64,000 bases of DNA from Opitutia bacterium (GCA_016217545.1 JACRHT010000012.1:310001-374000); one strand, 5' to 3'. Shown: positions 25,408 to 33,330, counted from the stretch's first letter. The notes: generated by a model not told the origin, from the sequence alone. Numbers and translations are program-made.

Positions 25408-26085
25408 TTAGTTGAACGACTCGAGCCGCTTCTTGATCTCGGCGTCCTTTTCGAGCGCCGCGCGCATGTTCGCCACTTGCGCCGCGGTGGGTTCGGCGCG
25501 CACGAAGTCCTGGTAACTGTCGAAGCCCAGCGATTTCGCCGCTTGGTCGAATGTCTCGGTTTTGCCGCTCGGCTTCATCTGGTTGTAGGCCTTGTGCAGG
25601 GGCAGCGCGTCCTTCGCCTGCCCCGCGTCGAACTTGGGAATGGTCCCCAGCGCGCCCTGCACCGCCTTCGCGGCATTCTCATCGATCGAGCCGTCGGGCT
25701 TCTTCGCAAACAGCACCGCCGCGCCGCCCTGCTGCACGGCCGTCCGGCCGACGGCGAGGCGCTGATAGATGCCGCCGATCGCGTCCTTGGCTCCACCGCG
25801 ACTGTAGTTGAGCTCCATCAGCACGTCGGTCGTGTCCTGCGCGCCGCCCGTCTTTTCGCTCGCGCCGCGATTTGTCGGCACGAACGCGATCTCGGCGCGG
25901 CTGTAGCCGAATTTCAGTTGGGGCGTGGTGTCGGCGGGAGCCTGGCCGATTTGGAGTCCGATCAGGGTGCCCGAGCCGGCGACGACTTGGTTCTCGTTGT
26001 GGACGCAGCCGGCAAGAAACGCGCCGGCGGTCGCGAGGGGAAGCACGCGGAACAGTCCGCGGAGGGAGGAGGGGATGGTTTTCAT
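25408..26085 (-). CDS. Lipoprotein, unknown
   Basis: A 225-residue protein with a lipoprotein signal: positive N-terminus, hydrophobic core and lipobox LAGC near residue 26. The mature part starts with a beta-rich stretch (SGTLIGLQIGQAPADTTPQLKFGYSRAEIAFVPT), which could form a strand pair, followed by helical Ala/Lys-rich sequence. I do not recognise the family. It overlaps the upstream small lipoprotein gene by ATGA, so the pair is translationally coupled, and it is part of the caspase-side minus-strand group. Confidence 0.75.
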   Translation of the reverse strand: MKTIPSSLRGLFRVLPLATAGAFLAGCVHNENQVVAGSGTLIGLQIGQAPADTTPQLKFGYSRAEIAFVPTNRGASEKTGGAQDTTDVLMELNYSRGGAKDAIGGIYQRLAVGRTAVQQGGAAVLFAKKPDGSIDENAAKAVQGALGTIPKFDAGQAKDALPLHKAYNQMKPSGKTETFDQAAKSLGFDSYQDFVRAEPTAAQVANMRAALEKDAEIKKRLESFN

Positions 26086-26471
26086 GGTGGGTGTGGCAAA
26101 TCGCGCGACGTGGACGGATCGACGGAGATGGTCAGCTTTCCGTCCTTGTCCTCCTTGATCTCGAAGCGCCCCTCGGCATCCGCTGGCACGGATGTGATGC
26201 GGTAGTCGACGTAGCCCACGCCGGCGCGCAGCGTCGGTTGCGTCGCGAGGCTCACGCCCACGCCGCGCTCGCGCACCACGCGGGCGCGGGCCGCGTCCGG
26301 CGCGCGCACCGTGACGACGCCGAAGCCGATGATCAGGTAGCGCTCCCGCGACTGCGGCACGACGGCGCCCGCGGTCGAGACGCCGTCACGCGTTTGGCAA
26401 CCGGCCAGCAGCAGGGAAACGAGGAAGAGACAGAGCGCGGAGTGCACGGGGCGGATCATGTCGAGGGACAT
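26082..26471 (-). CDS. Small lipoprotein, unknown
   Basis: A 129-residue lipoprotein with lipobox LAGC near residue 25 (LFLVSLLLAGCQTRDG). The mature region of about 105 residues is predicted beta-rich (YLIIGFGVVTVRAPD, GVGYVDYRITSVPADAEGRFEI). Function unknown. The start at 26471 is preceded by GAGAG at about -9; M5 is an alternative. It lies 92 bp downstream of the caspase gene on the same strand and is coupled to the next lipoprotein gene. Confidence 0.72.
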   Translation of the reverse strand: MSLDMIRPVHSALCLFLVSLLLAGCQTRDGVSTAGAVVPQSRERYLIIGFGVVTVRAPDAARARVVRERGVGVSLATQPTLRAGVGYVDYRITSVPADAEGRFEIKEDKDGKLTISVDPSTSRDLPHPP

Positions 26472-26563
26472 GATCTCTCACGGCTCCGCGCCGCCGTTTC
26501 TTTCAACAAAGCGCCGTCCGGGTTCCGGCTCGTTCCGAACCGCCGGTGGATCGCAGGCCGGCG

Positions 26564-27352
26564 TCAGTAGGGTTTGAAAATCCCCGCGCGCAAGGCCCGC
26601 GGCGGTCCGCGAAATTCGGGATGCTGCCGGGAGCCGGGCGCCTCGAACAATTGCGCGAGGTGCTGGCCCAGCGCCTCATTGCTGGTGACCGCATTCTGCG
26701 CCAAGGCCTCGACCAGCCGGGCGGTGAACAGGCCGCGATTGTTTAGCGAGTAGTCGGCCTGTTCGCCGTCCCGGCAGGCGCTGAAAACCATCGTGCGCCT
26801 ACCCGCGACACGCCGGCGAAACCAGAACGAGACGCGTCGGAAAAAACGCCGCGTTCGCCACCACCAACGCCTCGCCAGTGGCAGGAAGCCGTCGGGCATG
26901 GTGCCGGAGTGGCAGGCATCGAACACGCAGTAGATCGACACGCCCGCGCGAGCCTGCTTGAGCCAGGTGGCGAGTTCGTCGTCGCGGATCGCCGCCGCGA
27001 GCGGACCGGCGTCGTGGGGATAGATGAACTCGTTCGCCCCGTCCGGTTCGTCCGTGTCCGGATCTGCGACCGAATCGCCGTGCCCGCTGTAAGCGATCAG
27101 GCACACGTCGCCGGGTTCCGCGTCTAGAATCAACCGGGCAATCGCGGTGGTGATCGCGCAGCGCGTCGCCTGCTGATTCAGCAGGCACGTGCAGGTGAAT
27201 CCGCGGCGCACCAGCTCCGGCGCCAACAGCACGGGATTGACGTCTGCGCCCGGCAGGTCGCCGATCCCGGGACCGGCATACTTGGACACGCCAATCAGCA
27301 AGGCTCGGCGCTGCGGCGGCCGCGAAGACGGGGAAACGGAGGGGCGATTCAT
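26564..27352 (-). CDS. Caspase-fold (C14/metacaspase-like) protease
   Basis: A 262-residue protein with a complete caspase catalytic dyad: H91 in AYSGHGD and C147 in FDACHSG. The N-terminal strand RALLIGVSKYAGPGIGDLPGADVN is typical of bacterial caspase-like peptidases. Between the catalytic Cys strand and the next strand (TMVFSACRDGEQADYS) is an insertion rich in Arg, Trp and Phe (161-186, RRWWWRTRRFFRR and on), a plausible cleavage or membrane-binding linker. No signal peptide is seen, so it acts in the cytoplasm. The ATG at 27350-27352 (context CCCTCCC-ATG) was chosen because a longer frame crosses the divergent promoter region. It faces away from the sigma factor and kinase genes. Confidence 0.88.
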   Translation of the reverse strand: MNRPSVSPSSRPPQRRALLIGVSKYAGPGIGDLPGADVNPVLLAPELVRRGFTCTCLLNQQATRCAITTAIARLILDAEPGDVCLIAYSGHGDSVADPDTDEPDGANEFIYPHDAGPLAAAIRDDELATWLKQARAGVSIYCVFDACHSGTMPDGFLPLARRWWWRTRRFFRRVSFWFRRRVAGRRTMVFSACRDGEQADYSLNNRGLFTARLVEALAQNAVTSNEALGQHLAQLFEAPGSRQHPEFRGPPRALRAGIFKPY

Positions 27353-27461
27353 GGGAGGGTAACGGCGCCGCACAGATCGATCTTTCAGCGTCGCGACGTT
27401 CTTTAAGCGAAAGATTGGCGTGGGCGAGCGCGTTACCGTAGCTATCTTCCGCCGCCGTCCC
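27353..27461. promoter_or_regulatory. Divergent control region of caspase and ECF sigma genes
   Basis: These 109 bp hold the promoters for both directions. An inverted repeat ATCTTTC...GAAAGAT (about 27379-27416) brackets TCGCGA and an AT-richer stretch (TTCTTTAAG). Either could be an operator or an ECF-type promoter pair. No promoter can be named with confidence. Confidence 0.4.
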
Positions 27462-28094
27462 ATGGAGCCCGAATCCAACCCGCCTTCCACGCTGCGCACG
27501 CGCCCGACGCTGCTGTTCCGCCTGCGCGACTGGCACGACGAGGCGAGCTGGACCGAATTCTACCGCCTCTACTACCAGTTCGTCTTCGGCTTCGCGCGCC
27601 GCGCCGGCCTCTCGCACGCCGACGCCGAGGAGGTCGCGCAGGATGTCTTCAAACGCGTCGCCGAGACGGTGCACGAATTCGAGGCCGATCCCGCGCGCGG
27701 CTCGTTCCGCGGCTGGCTGCTCAATCTCACCCGCTGGCGCATCACCGACAAATTCCGCGCCCGCAAGCCGCACGAGCGCCAGCCCGGCGCGCCGCTCTTC
27801 GACGAGTCCGACCGCACCGCCACCATCGAGCGCGTGCCCGACGGCGCCGACGTGCAGCGCGCGTGGGACGAGGAATGGCAACGCCACGTCTTCGACGCCG
27901 CGCTGGCGCGGCTCGCGCGCCGCGTGCCCGCAAAACATTTCCAGATCTTCGACCTCTACAAGCGCCAGGATTGGCCCGTGTTGAAGGTCGCGCGCGAACT
28001 CGGCGTCAACGTCGCGGCCGTCTACCTCATCAGCCACCGTCTCACCAAGCAGCTGAAGCTCGAGGTCGAGACGCTCAAGGCGCGCCTCGCCTGA
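27462..28094 (+). CDS. ECF-type RNA polymerase sigma factor
   Basis: A 210-residue sigma-70 family protein. Region 2 is visible (WTEFYRLYYQFVFGFARRAG, then ADAEEVAQDVFKRVAE), followed by the GSFRGWLLNLTRWRITDKFRAR segment, and region 4 near the C-terminus (FDLYKRQDWPVLKVARELGVNVAAVYLISHRL). No anti-sigma gene is adjacent; the Ser/Thr kinase gene 17 bp downstream is the likely controller, as with kinase-linked ECF groups of Planctomycetes and Verrucomicrobia. The ATG at 27462 is preferred over an upstream GTG frame. It probably regulates its own cluster, including the divergent caspase, but no target site is proven. Confidence 0.85.
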   Translation: MEPESNPPSTLRTRPTLLFRLRDWHDEASWTEFYRLYYQFVFGFARRAGLSHADAEEVAQDVFKRVAETVHEFEADPARGSFRGWLLNLTRWRITDKFRARKPHERQPGAPLFDESDRTATIERVPDGADVQRAWDEEWQRHVFDAALARLARRVPAKHFQIFDLYKRQDWPVLKVARELGVNVAAVYLISHRLTKQLKLEVETLKARLA

Positions 28095-28111
28095 GCGCGG
28101 CGCCCGCGCTG

Positions 28112-31100
28112 ATGCAAGCCGGGGATGGACTCCGCCTCTCCAACCCGGCAAAAGCGCTCCCGGCAATGTCCCCCGCTGCCACGCCCACGCCGCGCATTCC
28201 CGACTATGAGCTGATCCGGCTCATCGGCGGCGGGAGCTACGGCGACGTCTGGCTGGCGCGCGGCATCACCGGCGCGTTTCGCGCCGTGAAGATCGTGTGG
28301 CGCGACCGCTTCCCCGACCTGCGACCGTTCGCGCGCGAGTTCGAGGGCATCACGCGCTTCGCCGCCGTGTCGTTGCGCGAGCCGTCCCAACTCGCGCTGC
28401 TCCACGCCGGCCGCGACGACTCCGCCGGGATGTTCTACTACGTCATGGAGCTGGCGGACGACACCGAGCAGGGTCGCGCCGTCGATCCCGCCCGCTACCG
28501 GCCGCTGACGCTGCGCGAGGTCTTCGCCCAACGCGGCCGCCTGCCCGCCGCGGAGGTCGTCGGTCTCGGCGTCGCGCTCGCCCGCGCCCTCGCGAGCCTG
28601 CACGCCGCCGGGCTCGTCCATCGCGACGTGAAACCGTCGAACGTGATCTTCGTCGGCGGCGTGCCGAAACTCGCGGACGTCGGACTCGTCACCGCCGCGA
28701 GCACCGAGCAGATCACCTTCGTCGGCACCGAGGGCTTCGTCCCGCCGGAAGGACCCGGCGCGCCGGCCGCCGACGTCTACAGCCTCGGCAAGCTCCTCTA
28801 CGAACTCTCGACCGGTCTCGATCGGAACGATTTCCCGCGCCTGCCGGCGGAGCTGGGCGAGTGGACGGACCGCCGCGAATTTCTCGAGCTCAACGAAGTG
28901 CTGCTGCGCGCCTGCGAAGGCGATGCGCGCCGGCGTTTCACCGATGCGGGCGCGCTGCTCGACGAGTTGCTGCTGTTGCAGGCCGGCAAATCCGTGCGCC
29001 GGCTCCGGCGCGCCGAGCGGCGCCTCTCCCGCGCGCTGCGCGTCGCCGCCGCGCTCGCCGTCATCGCCGCGTTCGCCGGCACCGGCGCGTGGGTCGAGCG
29101 CCGGCGCGCCAACGTGGAGACGATGCGCCGCGCCGCGGCCGAGGCCGAGCGCGACGCGCTCGCCCGCCGCACGGTCTACGCAGCCACCCTCGCGCGCGCC
29201 CAGCGTGCGCTGGAACAGGATTACTACGGACAAGCGCGACGTTTCCTCGCCACGAGCCGCCCGCAAAACGCCGGGCCGGATCTCCGCGGCTTCGAATGGC
29301 GCGCGCTCGACCACGACGCGCTGGGCGACGAGGCGCGGCTGCTCCGCAGCGGCGGCGCGGCGGGCCTGACTGCGCGCAGCTCGCCGCGCGGCCGGTGGTG
29401 GGGCGTCAGCACGCGGGAGCCGAGCTTGTTGTTGTGGGACGCCGGCACCGGAGAGGAGCGGAAGAAGATCGCGGGCGTCCAGCTGTTCAGCGGTTTCTCC
29501 GCGGACGAAGAATGGGCGCTCGGCATCGACGACCGCTCGCGGCTGAGCCGTTGGCGCGTGGGCGACGGGCGGATCGAGTCGGCCGCCAGCGTCGGCACGC
29601 ACTGGCCGATCGGGTGGACGGACGGCGCGCGCGCCGTCGCGCTCGTCCAACGTCCGCAGCAACGGCCGCACATGTTGCGCTGCTGGGATTTCGCGGCGGG
29701 CAAGGTTGCGTGGGAAGGCGCGGTGCCGCTCACGGACGACGGCACCGGCGGGGACTTTTATGGCGCGACCCTGACCGCGGACGGACGCCACTGCGCGTTG
29801 GCGCTGTTGAGCGGCCGCGCGAGCGACGCGCGCTGGCACGTGTTGGTGCTGGCGCTGCCGGACCTGCGCGTGCGCTGGAAACGCGCGCTTGAGGATCGTC
29901 CGCTGGCGTTGGCGCTCTCGCCGGATGGCGCGCACCTGTTCCTGGCGCTGGGCAACAGCCGGACGGTCTCCGCGTTCGCGGTCGATGCGCCGGACGGGAG
30001 CGCGCCCGAGTGGGAATTCCGCATGCCCTTCGCGCAACCGGAGGCGCTGGCGCTCGACGGCGCGGGAAGGCTGGCCGTCGGCGGGCGCCGTTCGAGCGTG
30101 TGCCTGATCGACGCCGGCACCGGCAAAGTCGTCGCGACGCGGCGCGGACACGAGAGCGACGTGCGCAGCGCGGCGTTCCATCCGATCAACCGCACGTTGC
30201 TCACCACCGGGAGCGGCGGGGACGTCCGTTGGTGGTCGGATCAACCGGGTCGGCCGGGCCGCACGCTGGCGGGTTTCGCGGCGCCGGCCGGCGGCGGGCG
30301 CGCGCTTTGTCTCTCGCCGGACGGCCGCTGGCTGGCCGCGACCGCGCCCGGCGCGCGCGCGCGGCTGGTGGCGCTCGACGGCAGCGGAGGCGATCGCGAG
30401 GTGGAAGGTGTCGTCGCCCCGCTCGCCTTTTCCGCCGACGGAAAATCCTGCTGGTTGGCGACGCGGCGCGGCACGCTGGAATTGGAGCCGGTGGTCGCCG
30501 GGAGCGACGCCGGGCGGCGGAGCGTGGCGCTGCCGTTCGTGCCGATCGCCGCGGCGATTTCCGCCGACGGGAAGCGCTTCGCGGCGGTGGACAAGGAAGC
30601 GCGGCTCGCGCTCGGGCCCCTCGACAACCCGGCGGCGGTGCGCGCTTTTTCCGCGCGCCACGGCTACCCGTGGTGGGTGGCCATTTCCCCGCAGGGCGAC
30701 CTCGTCGCCACCGGCGGACGCGACGGCGTCACGCGGCTGTGGTCGGCCGAGAGCGGCGAGTTGGTGCGCGAGTTGCGGCCGGCGAACGCGGCGGTGAACG
30801 GCGCGTTTTCGCCGGACGGAAAATTGCTGGCGCTGGTGGAGGAATCGGGCGTGGCCGAGTGGCAGGATGTGCGCGGGCAGGCGCCGGCGCGGACATTGCT
30901 CACGAGCAGCGGCGTGTTGCAGGGGGTGGCGTTCCATCCGCGCGAGCCGCGTTTGCTGCTCGGCGGCCGCGATGGCGCGCTCCACGTCGTCGACTTGGAG
31001 CGCGCGTTGGAACTCGTGGAGTTGCGCGCCGGCTCAGGCCAGGAAACGGCCGCCACGCTGGCGCGGGTTGCGATCAGTCGCGACGGCCAGCATCTCGCCG

Positions 31101-31153
31101 GCTATCTCGAGGATGGCTCAATCCGGCTCTGGCACGCGCCGCGCGGAGATTAG
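28112..31153 (+). CDS. Membrane Ser/Thr protein kinase with WD40-like beta-propeller
   Basis: A 1013-residue protein. Kinase domain (about 33-290): Gly loop GGGSYG, Lys K60 (FRAVKIV), catalytic HRDVKPSN (170-177), DVG (189-191) in place of DFG, and PPE at 211-213. One transmembrane helix lies at about 311-328, followed by a short helical linker. The C-terminal 650 residues show WD40-like repeats with phrases such as SADGKRFA, SPDGKLLALV, DVRSAAFHPINRTLL and LWSAESGELVREL, predicting one or two outside propellers. It would sense or bind a ligand with the propeller and phosphorylate an intracellular target, probably the ECF sigma factor or another protein of the cluster. A start at 28166 is also possible. 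Confidence 0.88.
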   Translation: MQAGDGLRLSNPAKALPAMSPAATPTPRIPDYELIRLIGGGSYGDVWLARGITGAFRAVKIVWRDRFPDLRPFAREFEGITRFAAVSLREPSQLALLHAGRDDSAGMFYYVMELADDTEQGRAVDPARYRPLTLREVFAQRGRLPAAEVVGLGVALARALASLHAAGLVHRDVKPSNVIFVGGVPKLADVGLVTAASTEQITFVGTEGFVPPEGPGAPAADVYSLGKLLYELSTGLDRNDFPRLPAELGEWTDRREFLELNEVLLRACEGDARRRFTDAGALLDELLLLQAGKSVRRLRRAERRLSRALRVAAALAVIAAFAGTGAWVERRRANVETMRRAAAEAERDALARRTVYAATLARAQRALEQDYYGQARRFLATSRPQNAGPDLRGFEWRALDHDALGDEARLLRSGGAAGLTARSSPRGRWWGVSTREPSLLLWDAGTGEERKKIAGVQLFSGFSADEEWALGIDDRSRLSRWRVGDGRIESAASVGTHWPIGWTDGARAVALVQRPQQRPHMLRCWDFAAGKVAWEGAVPLTDDGTGGDFYGATLTADGRHCALALLSGRASDARWHVLVLALPDLRVRWKRALEDRPLALALSPDGAHLFLALGNSRTVSAFAVDAPDGSAPEWEFRMPFAQPEALALDGAGRLAVGGRRSSVCLIDAGTGKVVATRRGHESDVRSAAFHPINRTLLTTGSGGDVRWWSDQPGRPGRTLAGFAAPAGGGRALCLSPDGRWLAATAPGARARLVALDGSGGDREVEGVVAPLAFSADGKSCWLATRRGTLELEPVVAGSDAGRRSVALPFVPIAAAISADGKRFAAVDKEARLALGPLDNPAAVRAFSARHGYPWWVAISPQGDLVATGGRDGVTRLWSAESGELVRELRPANAAVNGAFSPDGKLLALVEESGVAEWQDVRGQAPARTLLTSSGVLQGVAFHPREPRLLLGGRDGALHVVDLERALELVELRAGSGQETAATLARVAISRDGQHLAGYLEDGSIRLWHAPRGD

Positions 31154-31168
31154 CGCGCGTCTTCAAAT

Positions 31169-31277
31169 GGTCATGGCGAGGCGTCCCGCCGAGCGGGACG
31201 CCGAAGCTACCGAGCGGAGCGACAGCATGACATCCAGCTGGATCGCCACGGGCCGCTCTGCGGGCCTCGCGATGACA
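31169..31277. repeat. Palindromic repeat, GTCATTGCGAGG family, copy 2
   Basis: This element starts GGTCATGGCGAGG and ends CCTCGCGATGACA, giving inverted ends like the copy at 16964-17045. Inside is GCGTCCCGCCGAGCGGGACGC, a perfect internal hairpin, and the shared GGATCGCC block. It separates the kinase gene from the 203-residue orphan gene and is the more diverged of the two copies. Confidence 0.65.
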
Positions 31278-31297
31278 AGGCATTGGGAAGACGCGTC

Positions 31298-31909
31298 TTA
31301 GTTCTCCATGCCGACCGGCGGATTCGGAGGCGGGCCGCCGTCCTCGAGCTGGGCTTTGAGGCCTGGCGGATAGAGGTCGTAAAACACTTCGAGGCGGCAC
31401 TCGGCGGCAGCGAACTCCAGTTCGTAGAGATGATCGAACTCGATCAGGCCGGTCTTCGGGTTCTTGTGGGGATTGGACGGCCGGATGAGATAGAATCCGT
31501 TGGCCTGCTTCGGCGCGACCGGGCCGGCGGCGGCTATTTCGGTGATAGTCGCGTTGGCGTCGTCGCAGCAGACGCGCAACCAGAGGAACTTCACGCGGTG
31601 CTGGGCGCCGATGTCGTGCAAGTCGTATTTGCCGGCGCCGGGAATGGTGCCGACCTGCCAGACGTGGCGCCGCGAGACGGGCCGGCGGTTTTGCTCGGGA
31701 GTGTAGCACTCCCACACGATGTTTTCCCAGCCCGCCATGGTGACATGGAGGGTGTGGGTGGAACACCGGTTGTAGCCGAGCGGCGGTTTGCCGCACTCCT
31801 GATACTGGGCTTCGTTCGGGAATTCAGGGTCGGCAAGCGGGGCGGCGACGGCCGGCGCAGCGGCTGCCGCACCACCGGATTTCTTCGCGGGGCGTGGGTT
31901 CTTTTTCAT
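31298..31909 (-). CDS. Cysteine-containing protein, unknown
   Basis: A 203-residue soluble protein with no signal peptide or membrane helix. It begins with a Lys/Ala/Pro-rich tail-like segment. The body has six cysteines (YQECGK, YNRCST, WECYTP, VCCDD, AECR) and a Trp/aromatic-rich core (MAGWENIVWECYT, WLRVCC, FDHLYELEFAAAECRLEVFYDLYP). Family not recognised. Its start context, AACCCTCCC-ATG, is the same as that of the caspase gene. It converges on the kinase gene and points away from ssrA. Confidence 0.65.
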   Translation of the reverse strand: MKKNPRPAKKSGGAAAAAPAVAAPLADPEFPNEAQYQECGKPPLGYNRCSTHTLHVTMAGWENIVWECYTPEQNRRPVSRRHVWQVGTIPGAGKYDLHDIGAQHRVKFLWLRVCCDDANATITEIAAAGPVAPKQANGFYLIRPSNPHKNPKTGLIEFDHLYELEFAAAECRLEVFYDLYPPGLKAQLEDGGPPPNPPVGMEN

Positions 31910-32135
31910 GGGAGGGTTGGGAGGGTTTTGCCGGGAGAATTCGAAAGGGCGTCATTCCCGGCCAAGGCGCGAAACGGGGGCGGCAGCGTGCTTCTTTCAG
32001 AAAAAGCGAATTTCGGCGACGTCTTTGGCGACTCGGATTTGAGCCGCCGCTTGCGTTTCGGCCGGCGTATGATTCGGTAATCGGTTCTGTTCTTTGACGG
32101 CGCATCGATACCAGTCGCCCGTCATTCCCAATTTT
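31910..32135. other. Upstream region of ssrA
   Basis: This 226-bp gap holds the ssrA promoter and the promoter of the 203-residue gene. TTGACG at 32094-32099 is a candidate -35 box, but no good -10 is found 17 bp later, and pre-tmRNA leaders vary. TATGAT occurs at 32068-32073. Nothing else is visible. Confidence 0.3.
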
Positions 32136-32490
32136 GGGGGTGTTCCGGATTCGACCCTTGGTTGGAGTGCGCAGCTGCCGGTCGAGAGCCGAAGGCCTCT
32201 CGCAAATCTCCCTTCGAAAAAAACAAACGGCACCTACGAAGAAATGCCCCTGGCGGCCTAATGGCCGCCTCGTTCCTACTCTGACTCCTGCTAAGGGATA
32301 GGAACGTCGACAGCAGGAATAGCGGGTTTGGCCGTCGTGACGGACCCGCCGTATCTTCGACCCACGGCTGGCTGAGGGACGAGCGCGGCTCAACGCGCGC
32401 CCGAGGCGAGATTCAAATCTGAGCCTACACCGGTAGATGCGGCGCGCGAAGGCCCGGGGCACAGGGGTTCAACTCCCCTCACCTCCACCA
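32136..32490 (+). ncRNA. ssrA: tmRNA (ssrA)
   Basis: The 5' end GGGGGTGTTCCGGATTCGAC and the 3' end CACCTCCACCA pair as the tRNA-like acceptor stem. A T-arm GGGG-TTCAACT-CCCC precedes it. The tag-coding region starts with the resume codon GCA at 32202 and ends with TAA at 32259-32261, giving the 19-residue tag ANLPSKKTNGTYEEMPLAA, which ends in the proteolysis signal LAA. The total of 355 nt is usual for one-piece tmRNA. It rescues stalled ribosomes together with SmpB. The 3' CCA is encoded. The 3' end is also part of the recombinase frame on the other strand. Confidence 0.97.
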
Positions 32491-32932
32491 TTTCTCACGA
32501 GCGTGAGCTAACTCGTTATCGGCAAAACCCGCTCCGACCGTTTGGGCCAATGAACCCCACGGTTTTAGGAAAGAAACGGTTAAGGTTTGAGCGCGCAAAA
32601 CCGGGTTCGAGCCGGTTTTTTCGAGAACTCGGCGCATTTCGGGCCAGTCTTCCAGAAACACCGTATTTCCAACGGCGTTAGCGGAATTTATCCAATTTCG
32701 CAGCGGTTCGAGCCGCACCGCTTTAGTCCCTTCCAGAGAGGCCAGTTTGGCCTCTAATTCGACCTTCTTCTCGACCAGCGGATTCTTCAACTCACGAAGC
32801 TCAGGGAGCTGCATTTTGCCGTCCAAGAAGGCCGAATTGAGGTCGCCAATCTGCTACTGAATCACCCGCAGCCGTGGGCACAGTTCTTCGATCTGCGCCT
32901 TGCTGGCAGCCAAGCCCTCGCTCTTCAGGCAA
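32479..32932 (-). pseudogene. Decayed C-terminal fragment of a serine recombinase
   Basis: Read on the minus strand, codons give a helical, charged segment (KSEGLAASKAQIEELCPRLRV), an in-frame TAG, and then QIGDLNSAFLDGKMQLPELR, continuing to FLEDWPEMRRVLEKTGSNPV and LSKPW-like sequence (LTVSFLKPWGSL), ending AREKWWR. This pattern is the C-terminal part of large serine recombinases. The N-terminal catalytic domain is missing. The stop TGA lies at 32479-32481, inside the 3' end of ssrA, as expected if the element inserted in the tmRNA gene. The fragment stops at the border with the next pseudogene. Confidence 0.75.
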
Positions 32933-33277
32933 TCTCATCGACCCCGCGAAAGTGGTTCAGATCGTTAAGGGCAACACCACACGGCCGAGGTCGCAGCCTT
33001 CTTCGGCAAACCCGACGCAACCGCAATGCTCTCTGATGGTCGCCGATCCCTCGCATACAACTACAGCGCCACGAACATGAACGTGAAGGTGAACCCCTTG
33101 GCGGCCATGTTCCCCCTCAAGCCGGGCTCGATGGGAAAGACTGCCGGCACGACCCGCACGCAGAGCCTACAGGTATACGTCTCGAAAGATGGCGTAGTCG
33201 AAGACTTCGAATTCAACGATAACACCCGCGACGTGCAGGGCGACTCGATGGGCAACGCTCACTCCACAACCCGCTAA
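32928..33277 (+). pseudogene. Truncated, frameshifted SmpA/OmlA-like lipoprotein gene
   Basis: The frame starts abruptly as NLIDPAKVVQIVKGNTTR and shifts near 32976-32986 to continue EVAAFFGKPDATAML and SLAYNYSATNMNVKVNPLAA, ending LQVYVSKDGVVEDFEFNDNT. The KGxTTRxEVxxxFGKP and strand pattern resemble SmpA/OmlA-type lipoproteins. The signal peptide and start are lost at the junction with the recombinase remnant, and one frameshift breaks the rest. A downstream region of 83 residues remains open from 33026, but is unlikely to be functional. Confidence 0.65.
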
Positions 33278-33330
33278 GCCCGAACGCCGTTCGCTTCACT
33301 AAATTGCTTTCTGTTTTCGGGCTTGTTTTG
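33276..33330 (+). terminator. Rho-independent terminator of the broken lipoprotein gene
   Basis: AAGCCCGAA (33276-33284) pairs with TTCGGGCTT (33316-33324) across a 31-nt loop, and GTTTTG follows. It starts at the stop codon of the pseudogene and probably belonged to the intact gene. The long loop lowers the confidence. Confidence 0.6.

Noticed and set aside
27353-27499. Upstream start of the caspase gene at 27499
   Set aside because: It would run through the divergent promoter region and over the sigma-factor start; the Arg-rich leader has no caspase similarity.
28022-30985. Long open frame on the minus strand opposite the Ser/Thr kinase
   Set aside because: It has no recognisable motif and its Arg/Ala-rich composition is the shadow of the kinase and propeller codons.
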